From: Eutreptiella sp. 'Long Island Sound 2002'
Taxonomy: Eukaryota > Euglenozoa > Euglenophyceae > Eutreptiales > Eutreptiaceae
DNA: 64,000 bases
Direction of reading: 5' to 3'
NCBI GenBank assembly: GCA_964036045.1
Contig: OZ038382.1
Span: 151,106,961 to 151,170,960 of the forward strand
Positions within the stretch are counted from its first letter, which is position 1, and every line of letters begins with the position of its first letter. Under the pieces are notes generated by a model. It was given only the letters and a program-made list of their open reading frames with translations. It ran no database searches and was not told the origin of the DNA. Shown here in pieces: positions 20,229-32,206 of this stretch. Both the position numbers and the translations under genes were made by a program.

Positions 20229-22844
20229 TTACAGCTCCATTGCAGGGGTTGGGACTCGAGGGTTGGAATACACCGGCCTCACTGAAGGCGCCATAGCCCT
20301 CCAAGAATGTGAATCCCGCGGTTGACCCAACGAGACGTTGTATTGACTTTGAGAGGGTGGGTATGGAGATGGAGGCGGGAGGGGTGAAGACGACGTATGC
20401 ACAGTTTGCATGGTGGAATTGGCATAAAGAGAATGCATGTAATTTGACATTGCTGCCTGGGGATTAGAACATTGTGATGCGTGGAGGTGTGATTCCCCGG
20501 TTGCTGCACTCGGCACCCTTGGGCCTTCGCGTTCCGCACTAACACTCCTGGATCGAAGGCGATCAAGTGCTGCCGACAACCCCTCACTTTTTTCAGCCAT
20601 GGAAGCATATTGACTCCCAGTGCTTTGTTGGAATCCATCCATGGTAGTAGCAAAGCGTTCTTCCATGTCTTGAAGTTTAGAACTAACATCCTCAAACCTA
20701 GGGTCTTGTACACCGCTTGCGGTGTTGATTCGTCCCTTCAAACTCTCGTAGTTCTGCTGCACTATACCAAGGATATTGGCGGTTTCCTTATGCATTCCAT
20801 CCACAGCCAAACGGTAGTCATTGAATTCATGTGACGATTCACCCATTTGACCGGCGTTCGTTTGACACCTTGTCTCCACTTGCTGGATTTGTGCATGCAC
20901 ACCTTCCAGCTTGAGTTCAACACTCACAGCATCAACCTTGTTAGCATATACACCAAACGTTTTTTTGATCTCATCAACCGTTTTTTTCATTTCTCCCAAT
21001 GGCAACATGCTTTCAACGACCTCGGATTGAACAATTTTTTTCACTTGACCGGCGTGCAACCCATCATCCACAGAGTGGGGCGTAGGCGGAGGCGGAGATG
21101 CAGTCATGTGTGACAAGTGCTCCACACGTTGCTCGGCGTGTTGCACACGTTCCAACAAATCTGTGTTTTTTCTTGTAAACACGACATGCAAATCCTCGTG
21201 CATGTTTTTGTGGTGTTCCAAAACACCGTCATTTGAGCGACTCCGGGACACGCGTAACTCCTCTTGGAATTTCATATGGCGCTCCAAAGCCTCTACATGC
21301 AAACGATGCGCATGTGTCTCGTATTGTGACGCAATTAGCGCACGCAACTCACTCGAGGATACCTGAACTGAACCTTTCCACGTAGTCATTCGTTCATGTA
21401 ATTTTTTTTCAGTTCTTGAGATTTCATCCTTCACACGCTCAATTGCTTCCAACCGATCTACAAACAATTTCAGAGATCCATGATCCCCATCAACCATTTG
21501 AAGAGCATGCGATATGGATGAAAGGCGTTGGTCGTATGACGCAACGAAGCGACGAACTTGCGAAAAATTAGTGGCCGTTTTTTCAGCATCTTGGGACACC
21601 CGGCGCTCAAGCGAAGTAACACGGCTAAGGAGAGCTTCATACCTGCGTGTTACCGCGCGGCGTTCTCCTTCTGTTCGCTCATGCACTTGCCGTTGAAACT
21701 TCGCCTCATCCGCAAGTTTGGGCACCTTAGAAACAAGAGATTGAAAGGCAGGGTGGGAATCAAATTGGTGTTGATTATGTACATCCTGCAAAAACGGAAA
21801 TAGCTCTTGCTTGTGCAATTGAAACACTTGCATACATTCATTGTATACATTCTCAATGTCACCTTTAATGACGTTCGCGAATTCTTTCATCTTGTCGAAA
21901 TTCCAATATTGTTGGTATTGCAAATACTCTCCTAAAAAATCCGGAGTGACAAATTGGGCACCACGAAGCGAGGCAATGTCGGCTTGCATATGGTATGCCG
22001 ATTCAGACGCCGCCTTCAAGCTTTCACCCATCGCATGATGCAACTCATCAACACGAATGTTCAATGTATGCACATCGTTAGCGGATGCTAAATTAGCAAA
22101 TTGGGAACGAATATTGCCCATGGACTCGTCAAATTTATGGGCACTCGCCGCTCCCTCAACGACGTGCTGGATAGTTTGACTAAGAGAATCCACAGGCTCT
22201 TGGAATTCGTCAACGACGTCACGAAGGCTCTTCACGTCAACGGCGCTGCTCTCCAAATGGTAGATTCGATCAGGATAGCGCCGTGCATCACGTGAACGCT
22301 CACATTCAATGTGTTGAAGTTGTTCAATGCGATCAACCACAAGCCTATCACGTTCCTCTATGCGAGTTGCGACCGCGTGTTTCAATCGTTTGATTTTGTT
22401 GGCCGTCTCTACCCGTTGGGAAGCTTGCAAGCCACGAAGCACGGCATCAATTTTGGTGCGTGTGATAGGCGAGTCTTGTGGTTGTGGAACATGTGGTTGG
22501 CTTTGCACGGCCGCCATTTTCTCAAATTTATCGATGGCCGAACGAACATTGGACGGTTCAACCTTATCATAGTGAATGACAGCCTCATGATCATGCTCGA
22601 AATTCACCATCTCGTCATCATCAAAGAAACCATCCGGCAATTTAGTGCGAACTTCACTCATGGGCTCATCACCAAGACCATAACCGCTACCATGTTTTAG
22701 GATTCCTCTTGTTGATTCCATGTTCTCAACCCAAAGGCACAAGATCCCTGGTGTTAAAGCCGGCGAGCAAAGACAACACCTCAGGAATGGATTTCCATGA
22801 TATGTTACGAAAGTACAAGACCCTGAGCAGGATGGATGATTCAT
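20229..22844 (-). CDS. Coiled-coil protein, probable Gag N-terminal part
   Basis: This open frame of 871 residues is rich in Glu, Lys, Arg and Gln with long heptad-like stretches (about residues 100-730), for example TSLERRVSQDAEKTATN and IERVKDEISRTEKKLHERM. The last 100 residues are Pro/Ser-rich. A second Met near residue 43 (MESTRGILKHGSG, about 22718) is a better-looking start. It lies just upstream of the capsid-like and zinc-knuckle region on the same strand, so a structural Gag role is inferred. A host coiled-coil gene is the alternative. Confidence 0.55.
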   Translation of the reverse strand: MNHPSCSGSCTFVTYHGNPFLRCCLCSPALTPGILCLWVENMESTRGILKHGSGYGLGDEPMSEVRTKLPDGFFDDDEMVNFEHDHEAVIHYDKVEPSNVRSAIDKFEKMAAVQSQPHVPQPQDSPITRTKIDAVLRGLQASQRVETANKIKRLKHAVATRIEERDRLVVDRIEQLQHIECERSRDARRYPDRIYHLESSAVDVKSLRDVVDEFQEPVDSLSQTIQHVVEGAASAHKFDESMGNIRSQFANLASANDVHTLNIRVDELHHAMGESLKAASESAYHMQADIASLRGAQFVTPDFLGEYLQYQQYWNFDKMKEFANVIKGDIENVYNECMQVFQLHKQELFPFLQDVHNQHQFDSHPAFQSLVSKVPKLADEAKFQRQVHERTEGERRAVTRRYEALLSRVTSLERRVSQDAEKTATNFSQVRRFVASYDQRLSSISHALQMVDGDHGSLKLFVDRLEAIERVKDEISRTEKKLHERMTTWKGSVQVSSSELRALIASQYETHAHRLHVEALERHMKFQEELRVSRSRSNDGVLEHHKNMHEDLHVVFTRKNTDLLERVQHAEQRVEHLSHMTASPPPPTPHSVDDGLHAGQVKKIVQSEVVESMLPLGEMKKTVDEIKKTFGVYANKVDAVSVELKLEGVHAQIQQVETRCQTNAGQMGESSHEFNDYRLAVDGMHKETANILGIVQQNYESLKGRINTASGVQDPRFEDVSSKLQDMEERFATTMDGFQQSTGSQYASMAEKSEGLSAALDRLRSRSVSAEREGPRVPSAATGESHLHASQCSNPQAAMSNYMHSLYANSTMQTVHTSSSPLPPPSPYPPSQSQYNVSLGQPRDSHSWRAMAPSVRPVYSNPRVPTPAMEL

Positions 22845-23009
22845 TGCCTATCACCCTCAGTTAACTTAAGTGACGAATACGACTATTCTTAAATGCGCTG
22901 CAAACCTTTCTATTCGTTCTGTGATTTAATTCCTTAAAGTTTGTGCGACTGATGGACTGTCCTACGATCGCGACTGCAATCTCTGTCTGTCCCTCCATTC
23001 CATTACAGT

Positions 23010-23515
23010 TGCCCGTGGCCCCTTAAATGACAAGACTCCTGCGGTGGCTACAGATCGCCTTTTGTGTGCACCACCTTGTGTGTGCACTGCCTTGTGTGTG
23101 TACCGCCTTGCTTGAGGCCCCTTATATAAGAAGGCTCCTGCGGTGGCTACAGGCCGCCTTTGTCTGCACCGCCTTGTGTGTGTGCCGCCTTTCGTGTCTA
23201 CCGCCTTGCCCGTGGCCCCTTAAATAACTAGACTCTTGCGGTGGCTACAGACCGCCTTTTGTGTGCACCGCCTGGTGTGTGCACCACGTGTCGTGTTTAC
23301 CGCCTTGCCCGTGGCCCCTCAAATAACAAGACTCCCGCGGTGGCTACAGGCTGCCCTTTGTGTGCACCGCCCTGTGTGTGTACCACCTTTCGTGTGTACT
23401 GCCTGGCCCCTCAAATAATAACACTCGTGCGGTGGCTACAGACCGCCTTTTGTATGCACCGCCTTGTGTATGCACCGCCCTGTGTGTGCACCGCCTTGTC
23501 CTTGAACCGCCAAAT
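23010..23515. repeat. Minisatellite, about 100-bp units
   Basis: About five imperfect units, each with GCGGTGGCTACAG followed by CGCCTTTTGTGTGCACCGCC and TGTGTGTACC phrases and a linker CCCCTTAAATAACAAGACTC. Ends in a C-rich run at 23523-23535. Confidence 0.85.
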
Positions 23516-24730
23516 GCCCCGTACCCCCCCCCCCCCACGTACATCTTCCCCGTACCTCCCCCCCGAGCTTGGAGTAGTACATGCACGTCTTTGTGCTCGT
23601 AAAAAATCGCTTATTAATTTGCTTAACCCGGACAATGCTTCAAACGACCCAGACAATAACCCAAGAAACAGCTTCCATGAGTTAAAAAGGTCTACCTGTC
23701 ATACTAAAATGGTGATGCCACAGCGAAAAAGATTTTCCGTCAAATAGGAAATTATGTCACCACACATTTGGTTGTGAAACGAGCATTTAACTCTCCAGCA
23801 CTGTTCTGATGAAATAGATTTCTTTGTAACAAATCCAGTCCACATTCGGACATGTTTTGTTGGACAGAACAATTGTTCTGAAAAAGGTTGTACGTCCAAT
23901 ATCATGCCTTGGGGTATGCCATACGGATACCACACTGCATTTGATCCAACAATCTCCCTTTGAAATGACTTTTCAATGTATACAACTCTAACATTTTTCC
24001 ACACACTAACCTGAGTACTGGGCACTACATTGCAGTATCCAACCTCTCTTTGACACCAATTGGTGGAAGCTCATTTTCATCTTAAAAATGCAATGAAACA
24101 CACATCCATGTGCTCAATTGTATGTAAAAATGAGGGTGTTGAAATCATACCGTATGCGTCGGATTAAAAATCCTTTCAATGTAACATACACCCTTTGTGA
24201 GTGTAGAAAGGAATGTGCTGGCCTGAAACACTCCAAACATCTTGTCCTTTGAGTGTTGATGGTTGCAGCTACCCACTCCTTGCCAGAGAGTTGGGGTACG
24301 AAAAAGGGGCCAGATCTCACGGCCCACAAAGTTCAAATGTGTCATGTGGAATGTGAGTCAGTCCAATGAGCAATCTGAAAACACCTGGGAAAGGCCAGAC
24401 CGTTCATATGAAATTGCTACACAATCTGGATGCATGATGGGCCAGCAATCGTGGCGCGCACATGCTCCCTTGAAATTTCTTGCAGATAGCAGACACCACT
24501 GTCTGGCTCCAACAGTTTTGAATTCACTGACATGTGAGCCATTGAGCTGAAAGCAGACAACGTCTGTGTGCATCCATTATGCCCGACTCCCCAAAGTTTT
24601 TGCCTGTAAAGAGTGTCTGATCTGTACACATGAGTAGCATCACCAGACTGGTGCATTCAGCGCCCGCGACCCACTTTTGAGCAATGTTTAATGCTTTCAT
24701 AATTGGTGTGCACTCTGCTGACTTGTTGCT
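23516..24730. other. Non-coding, nothing recognised
   Basis: No convincing gene, RNA or repeat in either strand. Short open frames lack motifs. Confidence 0.5.
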
Positions 24731-26240
24731 GGGGTAATCTTTTTTTTAGATGCGAAATCTTTTTTTTGGATGCGCTAAAATGTAAGAAAAGTGCTAAAAT
24801 TTAAGTCAAAACGGCTAAAAAATGAGCAAAACAGCTAAAAAAACAAGCAAAGAAGTCTCCAAAAAAAGATTCCGCATCTAAACAAAAAAGATTCCCTACC
24901 AAAAAACAGGATTGCAACAAAACCCAAAATCTAAAAAAAAAGTCAGTCGCATGTTTAAAAATGTCAAAAAAGCATAACCTTTTTTTTTAGATGGCCAGGT
25001 AAAACGTGAGACTTTGGTAAAACTAAGAGAACACACAGCCAGGGGTGGGGAGGGGAGGCAGAAAGGTAGTTCCTAGGGGCATCCCATCAGACGAATCATC
25101 CACATTCCTGAGGCAAACGGTGCAAAACAAAGCACAAAGCAAAGAACGGCAAAGAATGCCAACAAGACCAGAGCAGATGGCTGCGCACTTGCAGAATGTG
25201 CTTTGGCAGTACACACTACATTACGTGAAGATGATTCTGTTGTGCCCATCTTTGTAGGGTGTCATCAGATGCATTCCTTTGTGTTTGCTGTTGCGCTTTG
25301 CCACCATTGAAGCTTTTGGAAAATTGAGTTACCTCCCACCAATGGCTTGAAGCATGCCGCAGCATGCCACGGCACAGGAAATATTCCCTGGGGACTGTTG
25401 GTGCCTGGCGGTGTCCCTTCTCCTCCCCTGTGTATAGTGTGGACGAGTGTAGCACCCCGGTTACGGGGTGCCTCGTGGGTGGAAGGACTGGCACAGAAAT
25501 GATATGCGCTGAGGCCAGTGTGACTACCGCTTTGTGTTGAGGCTGAACAACGACCATAGGGTCGGGGTTTAGAAAGGGAGACTCCGATGATATGGAATGG
25601 CTGTTCGTGCCGGTCTGTTTCTTGGCACAGACAGCCCCGTAGCCTGCATGGCCCACTCTTTGCCCTCGTTGTTTTGTTCGGCGTGGCGAGACGTCTATCG
25701 CCCACGACCCACAAGAATCCCGGCTCGGCAGGTGGTCTCCACTATCCTGGGGCCTTCAGAGGGTGAGGGATGTGTCGGGGGGTAATCTTTTTTTTAGATG
25801 CGAAATCTTTTCTTTTAGATGCGCTAAAGTTTAAGAAAAGTGCTAAAAATTAATTCAAAACAGCTAAAAAATGAGCAAAAACAACTAAAAAATGAGCAAA
25901 AAAATAAGATAATAATAATAAGATCCCAACAAAACCCAAAATCTAAAAGAACGTCATTCGCATGTTTGAAAACGTCAAAAAAGCAGAATCTTTTTTTTTA
26001 GATGGCCTGGTAAAACGTGAGATTTTGGTAAAACTAAGAGAACGCAAAGCCAGGGCTGGGGAGGGGAGGCAGAAATGCAGTTCCTAGAGGCACCCCACCA
26101 GACAAAGCATCCACATTTCTGAGGCAAACCCTGCAAAACAAAGCACATAGCAAAAAACGGTAAAGAATGCCAACAAGACCAGAGCAGATGGCTGAGCACT
26201 TGCAGAATGTGCTTTTGCAGTACACACTACATTAGGTGAA
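24731..26240. repeat. About 1.05-kb tandem duplication carrying foldback sequences
   Basis: 24731-25240 corresponds to 25780-26240. Each unit begins with GGTAATCTTTTTTTTAGATG and a T/A-rich foldback. Then follows a 200-bp conserved part (AGAGAACRCAMAGCCAGGG ... GCAGTACACACTACATTA). The spacer 25241-25779 holds no recognised gene. Confidence 0.75.
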
Positions 26241-26617
26241 CATGATGTAGCCCACTTGATGGCGTCGGGACATGTCACTGTGCAAATGATGCACAAGACG
26301 CCTTCCTTGTGGAGAATGGCTAAAATGCTGTGAATTTTTGGAAATGCCAAACAAATACAGAGCCAGCATCCGTCCCTGTGTGCACCTTGGTCCGTCCATG
26401 TTGACCGGCATATGAAGATATTTGAAACGAGCAAAACCTGAGCATGAAATTATGGGCAAAATTGTGCACCCTCTGAGTAGTGCTTGAAAACAACCTCTAC
26501 GAGGCAATGCCACTCGGCTTTGCACACCAAATAATGCCTGTAAACAGAGTTTGAGCAAGGAATTTGAACGTTGGGTCTGACTGGGCAGACAGCAAAAGCT
26601 GCAAAAAGGAGCATATA

Positions 26618-26646
26618 CTTAGGCGGCTCAAGTTGCATGATCAAAA
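26618..26646 (+). repeat. Left terminal inverted repeat of the 8.7-kb transposon
   Basis: Perfect 29-bp match to the reverse complement of 35305-35333. Preceded by ATATA (26613-26617). Confidence 0.9.
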
Positions 26647-27507
26647 ACGAAGGAAAAGGTAGGAAAATGACAGGTTTCCAAAGGCATCAAAAAATAATTG
26701 CTTTGATGGATATTTTCAAAACCGTCGCAAACAAGTATGGCGGAATAAATATTTCTATAAGAATGACGTGTCCCATGGGCGAGACAGGGAAAAGTATAGT
26801 TTGGTGACCATTCTTTGCGCGAGGACTCGCGCAAAGACGTTCATTTGTGTCAGATTAATGTACTACAGCACGACGCATTAGGCAGGTTGTCGAAAAATGG
26901 AACCCTGTCGTATTTATACACGTAACTTAGTACCATTATCAGGATTGCGTGATAGAGATGGATCTATTAACGAATAAACTTCAACAATTGTGTACGCAAG
27001 AATCTTGAAAAGTATAAATGTTCCGGAACAAACTGCAGTTTCAAGCGCGAGGCCTCGCGCATGGAACGGCGCGTGAGAAACATTAAAATTTCGGTGATCA
27101 TTGTGCGAGGCCTCGCGCAATGGATCTCATAAGCGGTCATAGAAACCGAAAATGGAATGGATCCACCAACTACACAGCATGTGCATTCCCTTGATGCGGC
27201 GCTGCTGCATGGGCGGCCACACAGACCCCGCCGGCATCTCCAGTTTTTATACTGTGGTCATTGCTGGCTTCACTGCCAAACAGCAATGATAGCGCGCCGC
27301 ATCTGGCTACCGCAATCAGGATTAACTAGTCAAATGTGGGATCACCAGACAGTTACAGTTGACCGAAAATGGTGCATGCGACAAGCGAATCACAGAATAA
27401 TTGGTCGCGCGAAAACTGTGTGACAGGTTGATGTTTGAAATCAAGAAAGTTTTTCAAACAGCGATCTTTACATAGATACAGGTACGCAATTATTCTTCAC
27501 AGCAACA
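26647..27507 (+). other. 5' region of transposon, probable control region of gene A
   Basis: No open frame with motifs. Palindromes lie at 26813-26836 (core GAGGACTC), 27045-27060 and 27101-27120. The last two, and the first in degenerate form, sit at matching places in the relic at 53111-53802. The stretch ends at the ATG at 27508. Confidence 0.5.
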
Positions 27508-27592
27508 ATGCCCCTGCGAAAAGAGGTGGACCTTGAGAAGACAGTGGCCGCAGCATCTGGAGTTTTCCGCGATGTCTGCTCAGAGGAACCGC

Positions 27593-29300
27593 CTTAGGCG
27601 GCTCAAGTTGCATGGTCAAAATCACACCAAATGCACCCAATTTGGACCATGCAAAAAAATAGTTTTTTACAGGCTCTGTTTTTTGAAAAAAGAATATTAG
27701 TCCAAAGAAAGTATCTTTCTTACCATTTGTGCCATTTCGTGCCTTTTTTCGGACAGCTGAAAACAAAAAAAAACTATAAAAAGAATAAATAAATCTTATG
27801 ATTTCAGTGGAAAATGATGTGCTTTTAGCGGAAATTGGCCAAGAAATACATTTTGCGTTCCCCTTGTTTTTTTGGTGGAACATGGTCTGCAGAAAAAATG
27901 ATTGCAACATCATTTTCTGTTCTGCATGTTCATTGCATACCTGGAAAAATGATTTATTGATCGCATTCTATGCGCGAGGCCTCCCGCAATCAAGACCAAG
28001 GATCATTAAAACAGAAGCATGGCGGATTAAATATCAATGCAAAACATATGCAACATGTGGTTCAAGGGCTGCCCCATGCGCGAGGCCTCGCGCATAACTT
28101 ACTGCACCAAAACCCTCACCCGATTCATTTTCCTTTGGAAAGACGGCTTCAGGGTCGAGTGGTCTTAGTACCCACCCCACGGTTTGATTTTTGATTTGCA
28201 CTGCCTGAAGAAAGAGGTATAGGTTGTGACTTTCAAGTTCTGGGACTGCATTGCAGTCCTCATTGCGCGAGGCCTCGCGCAAAAAAAGGCCCAGAAAATA
28301 TATTCTTTGTACCATTGTGATGCGTTCTCATCTGATAGCGCTTGTGCACGACCTTCACTGAAGCAACGAGTACCTAAATTGTCGTTAAGTCATTGAAATT
28401 TACCAGAAGCTCGCCCCCCCCGGAGGCGGAAAAACTCTTTTTGGGCTTGGTCAGCCCCTGCGCCTCGCAGGTTGCTTCCCCCAGGGCACCTTCTTTCTCC
28501 AGGTATCGAACATCATCTTGACAATTGGTGTCGTTTGCACTACATTGCATTTTACTCTCCAAAAAATCAGATTTTTTGGCCCAAACAAACGCTCAAAAAA
28601 GTGCCACGCATGGCAAATTCATATTTTCTTTGCACATTTTACTTTGATCTATAGTCAACAACGGAAGGATCAATTTTTCTTCAGCCAAAGCTACAAGGGG
28701 GGTCCCTGTCCAGCTCAGCGTCATCTGTTGAGTGGACATGCGTCATGTGTTATCAGTGATACTCTTTTTTTTGCTTGAAACTCCCCATAAGTTCCGGCAG
28801 GTGTGCATCATGAGCAATGCTGAAGGATGCACCCTGTGCAACACCTCCAACGTATGTGCTCCTTTTGTTAGGAATGCAACAACATTTGAAATGATTTCTT
28901 GCGTCATCAATTAGATTTGCAAGGCTTGTTTAGAGCACTGAATGTCCGCCCGCGTAAACATATTGTACAATGTGATCAAGTCAAGGGTGCCTGTAATGTC
29001 ACTCCAGTGTAGGCACCTGCTTGATTCCTCAATTGTACCATCATTACCTGACTTTGGAGGGGCAATGGACTGCTCCTTGCGCGAGGCCTCGCGCAAGGAA
29101 CAGTCCATTGCCCCAAAAAATGCATTTTTTGGACCCATCAGGACCAGGAAGTGCCAAAATTCCTTACATAAGAGTTCTTTTGGTGTTCCAAAAACGGCTT
29201 GATTTTTGCAAGCCAAAGAATGTTTCTTTTGATGTTTTTTCAGGCCGTGTATTTTGGGCACTTTCTGTCGTTTTATACCATGCAACTTGAGCCGCTCAAG
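27593..29300. mobile_element. 1.7-kb non-autonomous transposon nested in gene A
   Basis: The ends 27593-27621 and 29271-29300 are inverted repeats related to those of the 8.7-kb element (CTTAGGCGGCTCAAG versus CTTGAGCGGCTCAAG). ACCGC is directly repeated at 27588-27592 and 29301-29305. The homologous gene at 53.8 kb lacks this insertion, so the empty site is visible. The interior has no transposase but carries four copies of the GAGGCCTC palindrome (27971, 28076, 28263, 29078). Confidence 0.88.
29059..29114. repeat. 56-bp near-perfect palindrome
   Basis: Two 28-bp arms without a spacer, differing at a single base pair. The centre is GCGCGAGGCCTCGCGC and the outer arms begin GGGGCAATGGACTG. 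In single-stranded form it would make a long hairpin. Confidence 0.92.
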
Positions 29301-31205
29301 ACCGCCGTACCACACGGCAGAGGAACTGTGGGAAGGGCTAAAACAGGGCGACGAGGGCGCGCGATTGTTGTTTGTTTTTTTTCTGCCTCTGCGCAAAAAT
29401 GAACGGACGCGTTGCAGCGTTGAAAAGGCGATTGCGGCAGAAGGCAAGAGATGGGTTGTGTTTTGATAGAGGAGGACTGGCGCCTTTATTTGCTGATGCG
29501 CCACCGCGCAGTTCCATACCAGGGAATACCAAAGTCAGTTGTTGCGGTAGAGGGAAGTAGGGCGCAGCGTCGCATTTTAGCAAGGTCAGGTCTGGCGCGA
29601 TACAGCGCACCTTCGCTGAAGGAGAAAGCCGCAGTCAGGTTACAGACTACATGGAATAAAATACACCAACAGTGGGTTGTGTTGTGGATGGACAACTGGT
29701 ACAACAAACAGTTTACCACAAATCCTGACAAGAACGACAAAAGCCTGAACGCAACAGCGTTGGCTGTGTTGCTACTGAAGGACGCACCGCACTACTGGCA
29801 TGGTCATCCTAGCCTGGAAGAGCTTGAACGGCGTGTTCCTGCCGTTGCACGCATGCTGGGGAACACCGAGGGAACATTTGCACGTATCCTGCGTAATCTA
29901 GGATTTGCAAGCACGCGACCTATTGTTCGAAACATTAGGGCACCGCTTGACAGTATTCGCGCTGTACCTGCCAAGAGACCACATTGGCGAGCCCTTTGTC
30001 TAAGCCAAGAAAAGGTGAGCGGCAACGTCTCGCTGCTTAATCTATTGCAATTCACTAGGGACTTGGCGCAGCACACTCGACCAGTCGTGCCTGTTTTATG
30101 TGATGAGAACATCCATTACCGCATTTGTAAGATGATGTACGGTGAAAAAACAACGGGTTGGAATGTCCGGCTTTTCTTGCGGTCACACCCTATATTGTAT
30201 GGTTTCTGGCACGCGTACAAGTTTTGCGTTACACAAACATTTCGCTCATTTTGGCCGATCATGACTTTCTTCGGTAAAGGTTTGTTGCGCAGCGGTGACA
30301 CAGTCCCCTGTTTTCCCAAGCTGATCACAATGGAGATAACTGTTGGCGCACTGTTGTTGGGTATGGGCCCCCACATACGGCGCCTTAACAGAAAATCTCA
30401 TTCCCTTGGGCTGGCACATCCTGTAAATCGGCGAGGACGCCTCGGTTACGCTGTGTGTAAGGCCATACAGGTTCTGTTAACACAATACTGTCCAATGTTA
30501 CTATACCTAGGTCACCTCGTTAGACAGTGCAATTGGGCCGGGGAGACGGCCAACACGGGTGTTTTTGCTTCTGAGGGATTGCAGATTGTTATGTGTCTGT
30601 TAGACCATTTGAACATGGGGGACACACTTTTAAAATACGAACGCACTGTTGCAACTGCGCCATTGTGCCACACTGCATGGCACACAGCCATGCCTGAGCA
30701 GGCTTTTGCCGAGGAGTTTTGTGAAAGTCTGCTTTCCAGCCTTGTGACAAAGAAGGGCCAAAACAGAGGTGCAGTAACCATTGAAGATGTTGACGATCTG
30801 TATCATCTCATCACCATCCGCAAAGAAGGTCACAGGGTGAACGTCTGCAAAATCCCCAATTCCTTTGTAAATTCCGTGCGTCAGCGGTTAACTGCTTACT
30901 TGAACGCAGAGCGTGTATATGTGCCTTGGGTTAGGTGGTGTGCCGAACCTACTTGTACAATTCAGGCGCATTGGCCGCGCAGCAGTGTACCTAACTTTCC
31001 ACCGTCTCTTCTAATTTCAAAGGGTTCTAACCACTACAAACAAGTCCTTGTGTCTGTGTTGTTGGTGCTAACGCAGCAGGGGCCGCTTAAGGCTGGTTTT
31101 AAGCGAAAACTGTTGGAGCTGATCCCCCAACGCAGTGTGTTGGAGGAACAGAGAGAGGCCGACACGCTGCGAAACGTTCGAAGAAGATTGGAGAACATGC
31201 AGTGA

Positions 31206-31291
31206 TGCGCGAGGCCTCGCGCAAGCAGCATGAAACAACAGGTTAGTACACCCCCTCTCTTGCGCGAGGCCTCGCCTAAGGTTCACAGTCA
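31206..31291 (+). repeat. Intergenic palindromes, one in a GT-AG segment
   Basis: The first palindrome (31206-31223) starts within the stop region of gene A. The second (31260-31279) lies inside a 47-nt stretch starting GTTAGTACAC and ending GGTTCACAG, which has the form of a mini-intron in the untranslated region. Confidence 0.6.
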
Positions 31292-31771
31292 AAAACAGTG
31301 CCGAGCCCCTTCAATTTTGCATTCTCAACCATATTGTACTCGTATTCGCTAAAAGCGCCTCACATACGCATTATCCACCACGATTTTAACCCTTTTCAAT
31401 GTTATGTTTCCTTCAATACAGGCTTTCTCCTTATCGCAGAATGGCAAGCCCCGCCAAAAAAAAAGCCGAGGAACGAGAAGATACCGACTATGACCCTGGG
31501 ACCTCAGGATCGGAGGCTGAAACACCAAAGAAGGGGCGTAAGAAGAAGGAAACACCAGATCCTGGCTTATCCTTGGGTACTGACATCGAGGACCACCTGA
31601 AGCCGGATGGGAGGCAGGTGGAGGTTGAGCTGGACAACGTGAGAATCGACTAGGAGAAGACAAAGGGGCAGATTAGACGGAAAGGTACGAAGTTACTGCA
31701 GAAGCGTATTGAGTCACTCAAAGCAGCACCGCCAACAAGCCCATTACACGTCGTTCTCTGGGAAGATAATA

Positions 31772-31844
31772 GTATGTTGCCAACCGACTGTTCGCTCTTC
31801 TCGTTGCGCCAGCCCTTGCGCATAGACGTGTCTCATATTTGCAG
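31772..31844 (+). other. Gene B intron 1, 73 nt, decayed palindrome
   Basis: GTATGT ... TTGCAG. The centre TTGCGCCAGCCCTTGCGCAT (31804-31823) is recognisably a mutated version of the palindrome TTGCGCGAGGCCTCGCGCAT. The flanking exons join in frame into ...WEDN-NGDYWC. Confidence 0.7.
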
Positions 31845-32206
31845 ATGGCGATTATTGGTGTGTATCTGGACAGCACAGTGTGGAAGCAATTGCGAAGATT
31901 CGGGAGAAGCGACGCACAGCGTGTCCGGATCTGCAGCAGTGGCATACTACATGCATCGCCGATATTCTGAAACCTACAACGCCGTGGGCCTTCCGTGCAA
32001 AGCTAGCGGGACAAGCACAAGGAAGCGCACAAGACGTTGAGCCAATACCGCTGTATGAGGCCGCACATAACCTCATTCGATGTGTTGAAGATCAGCGGCG
32101 GCGAGGCCTGGCTGACACGTACAGCAATCTCAAGATCGCCATTGTGGATGCTGTGCAGATGAGTGCCCTGGTTCCAACCGCTGAACTGAAGCAGCTTGGT
32201 CAATTC

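Larger units (their letters stand above)
27508..31205 (+). pseudogene. Transposon gene A, putative transposase, interrupted by insertion
   Basis: The start MPLRKEVDLEKTVAAAS (27508) matches the relic at 53803. After 28 codons the gene is split by the 1.7-kb element 27593-29300. Conceptually removing it with one ACCGC copy restores the order seen in the relic. A one-base loss near 29457 shifts the frame, then 584 codons remain open to TGA 31203-31205. Total length would be about 640 aa. The strongest motif is VPVLCDENIHYRICKMMYG followed about 25 residues later by YGFWHAYK. This resembles the Asp and W/H-bearing block of DUF6589-like transposase proteins, but I hold that only as a guess. Gene A is the best transposase candidate of the element. 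Confidence 0.65.

Noticed and set aside
27592-29306. Reading the interruption of gene A as an intron
   Set aside because: Boundaries are not GT-AG, and inverted ends with a 5-bp direct duplication show it is an inserted transposon.
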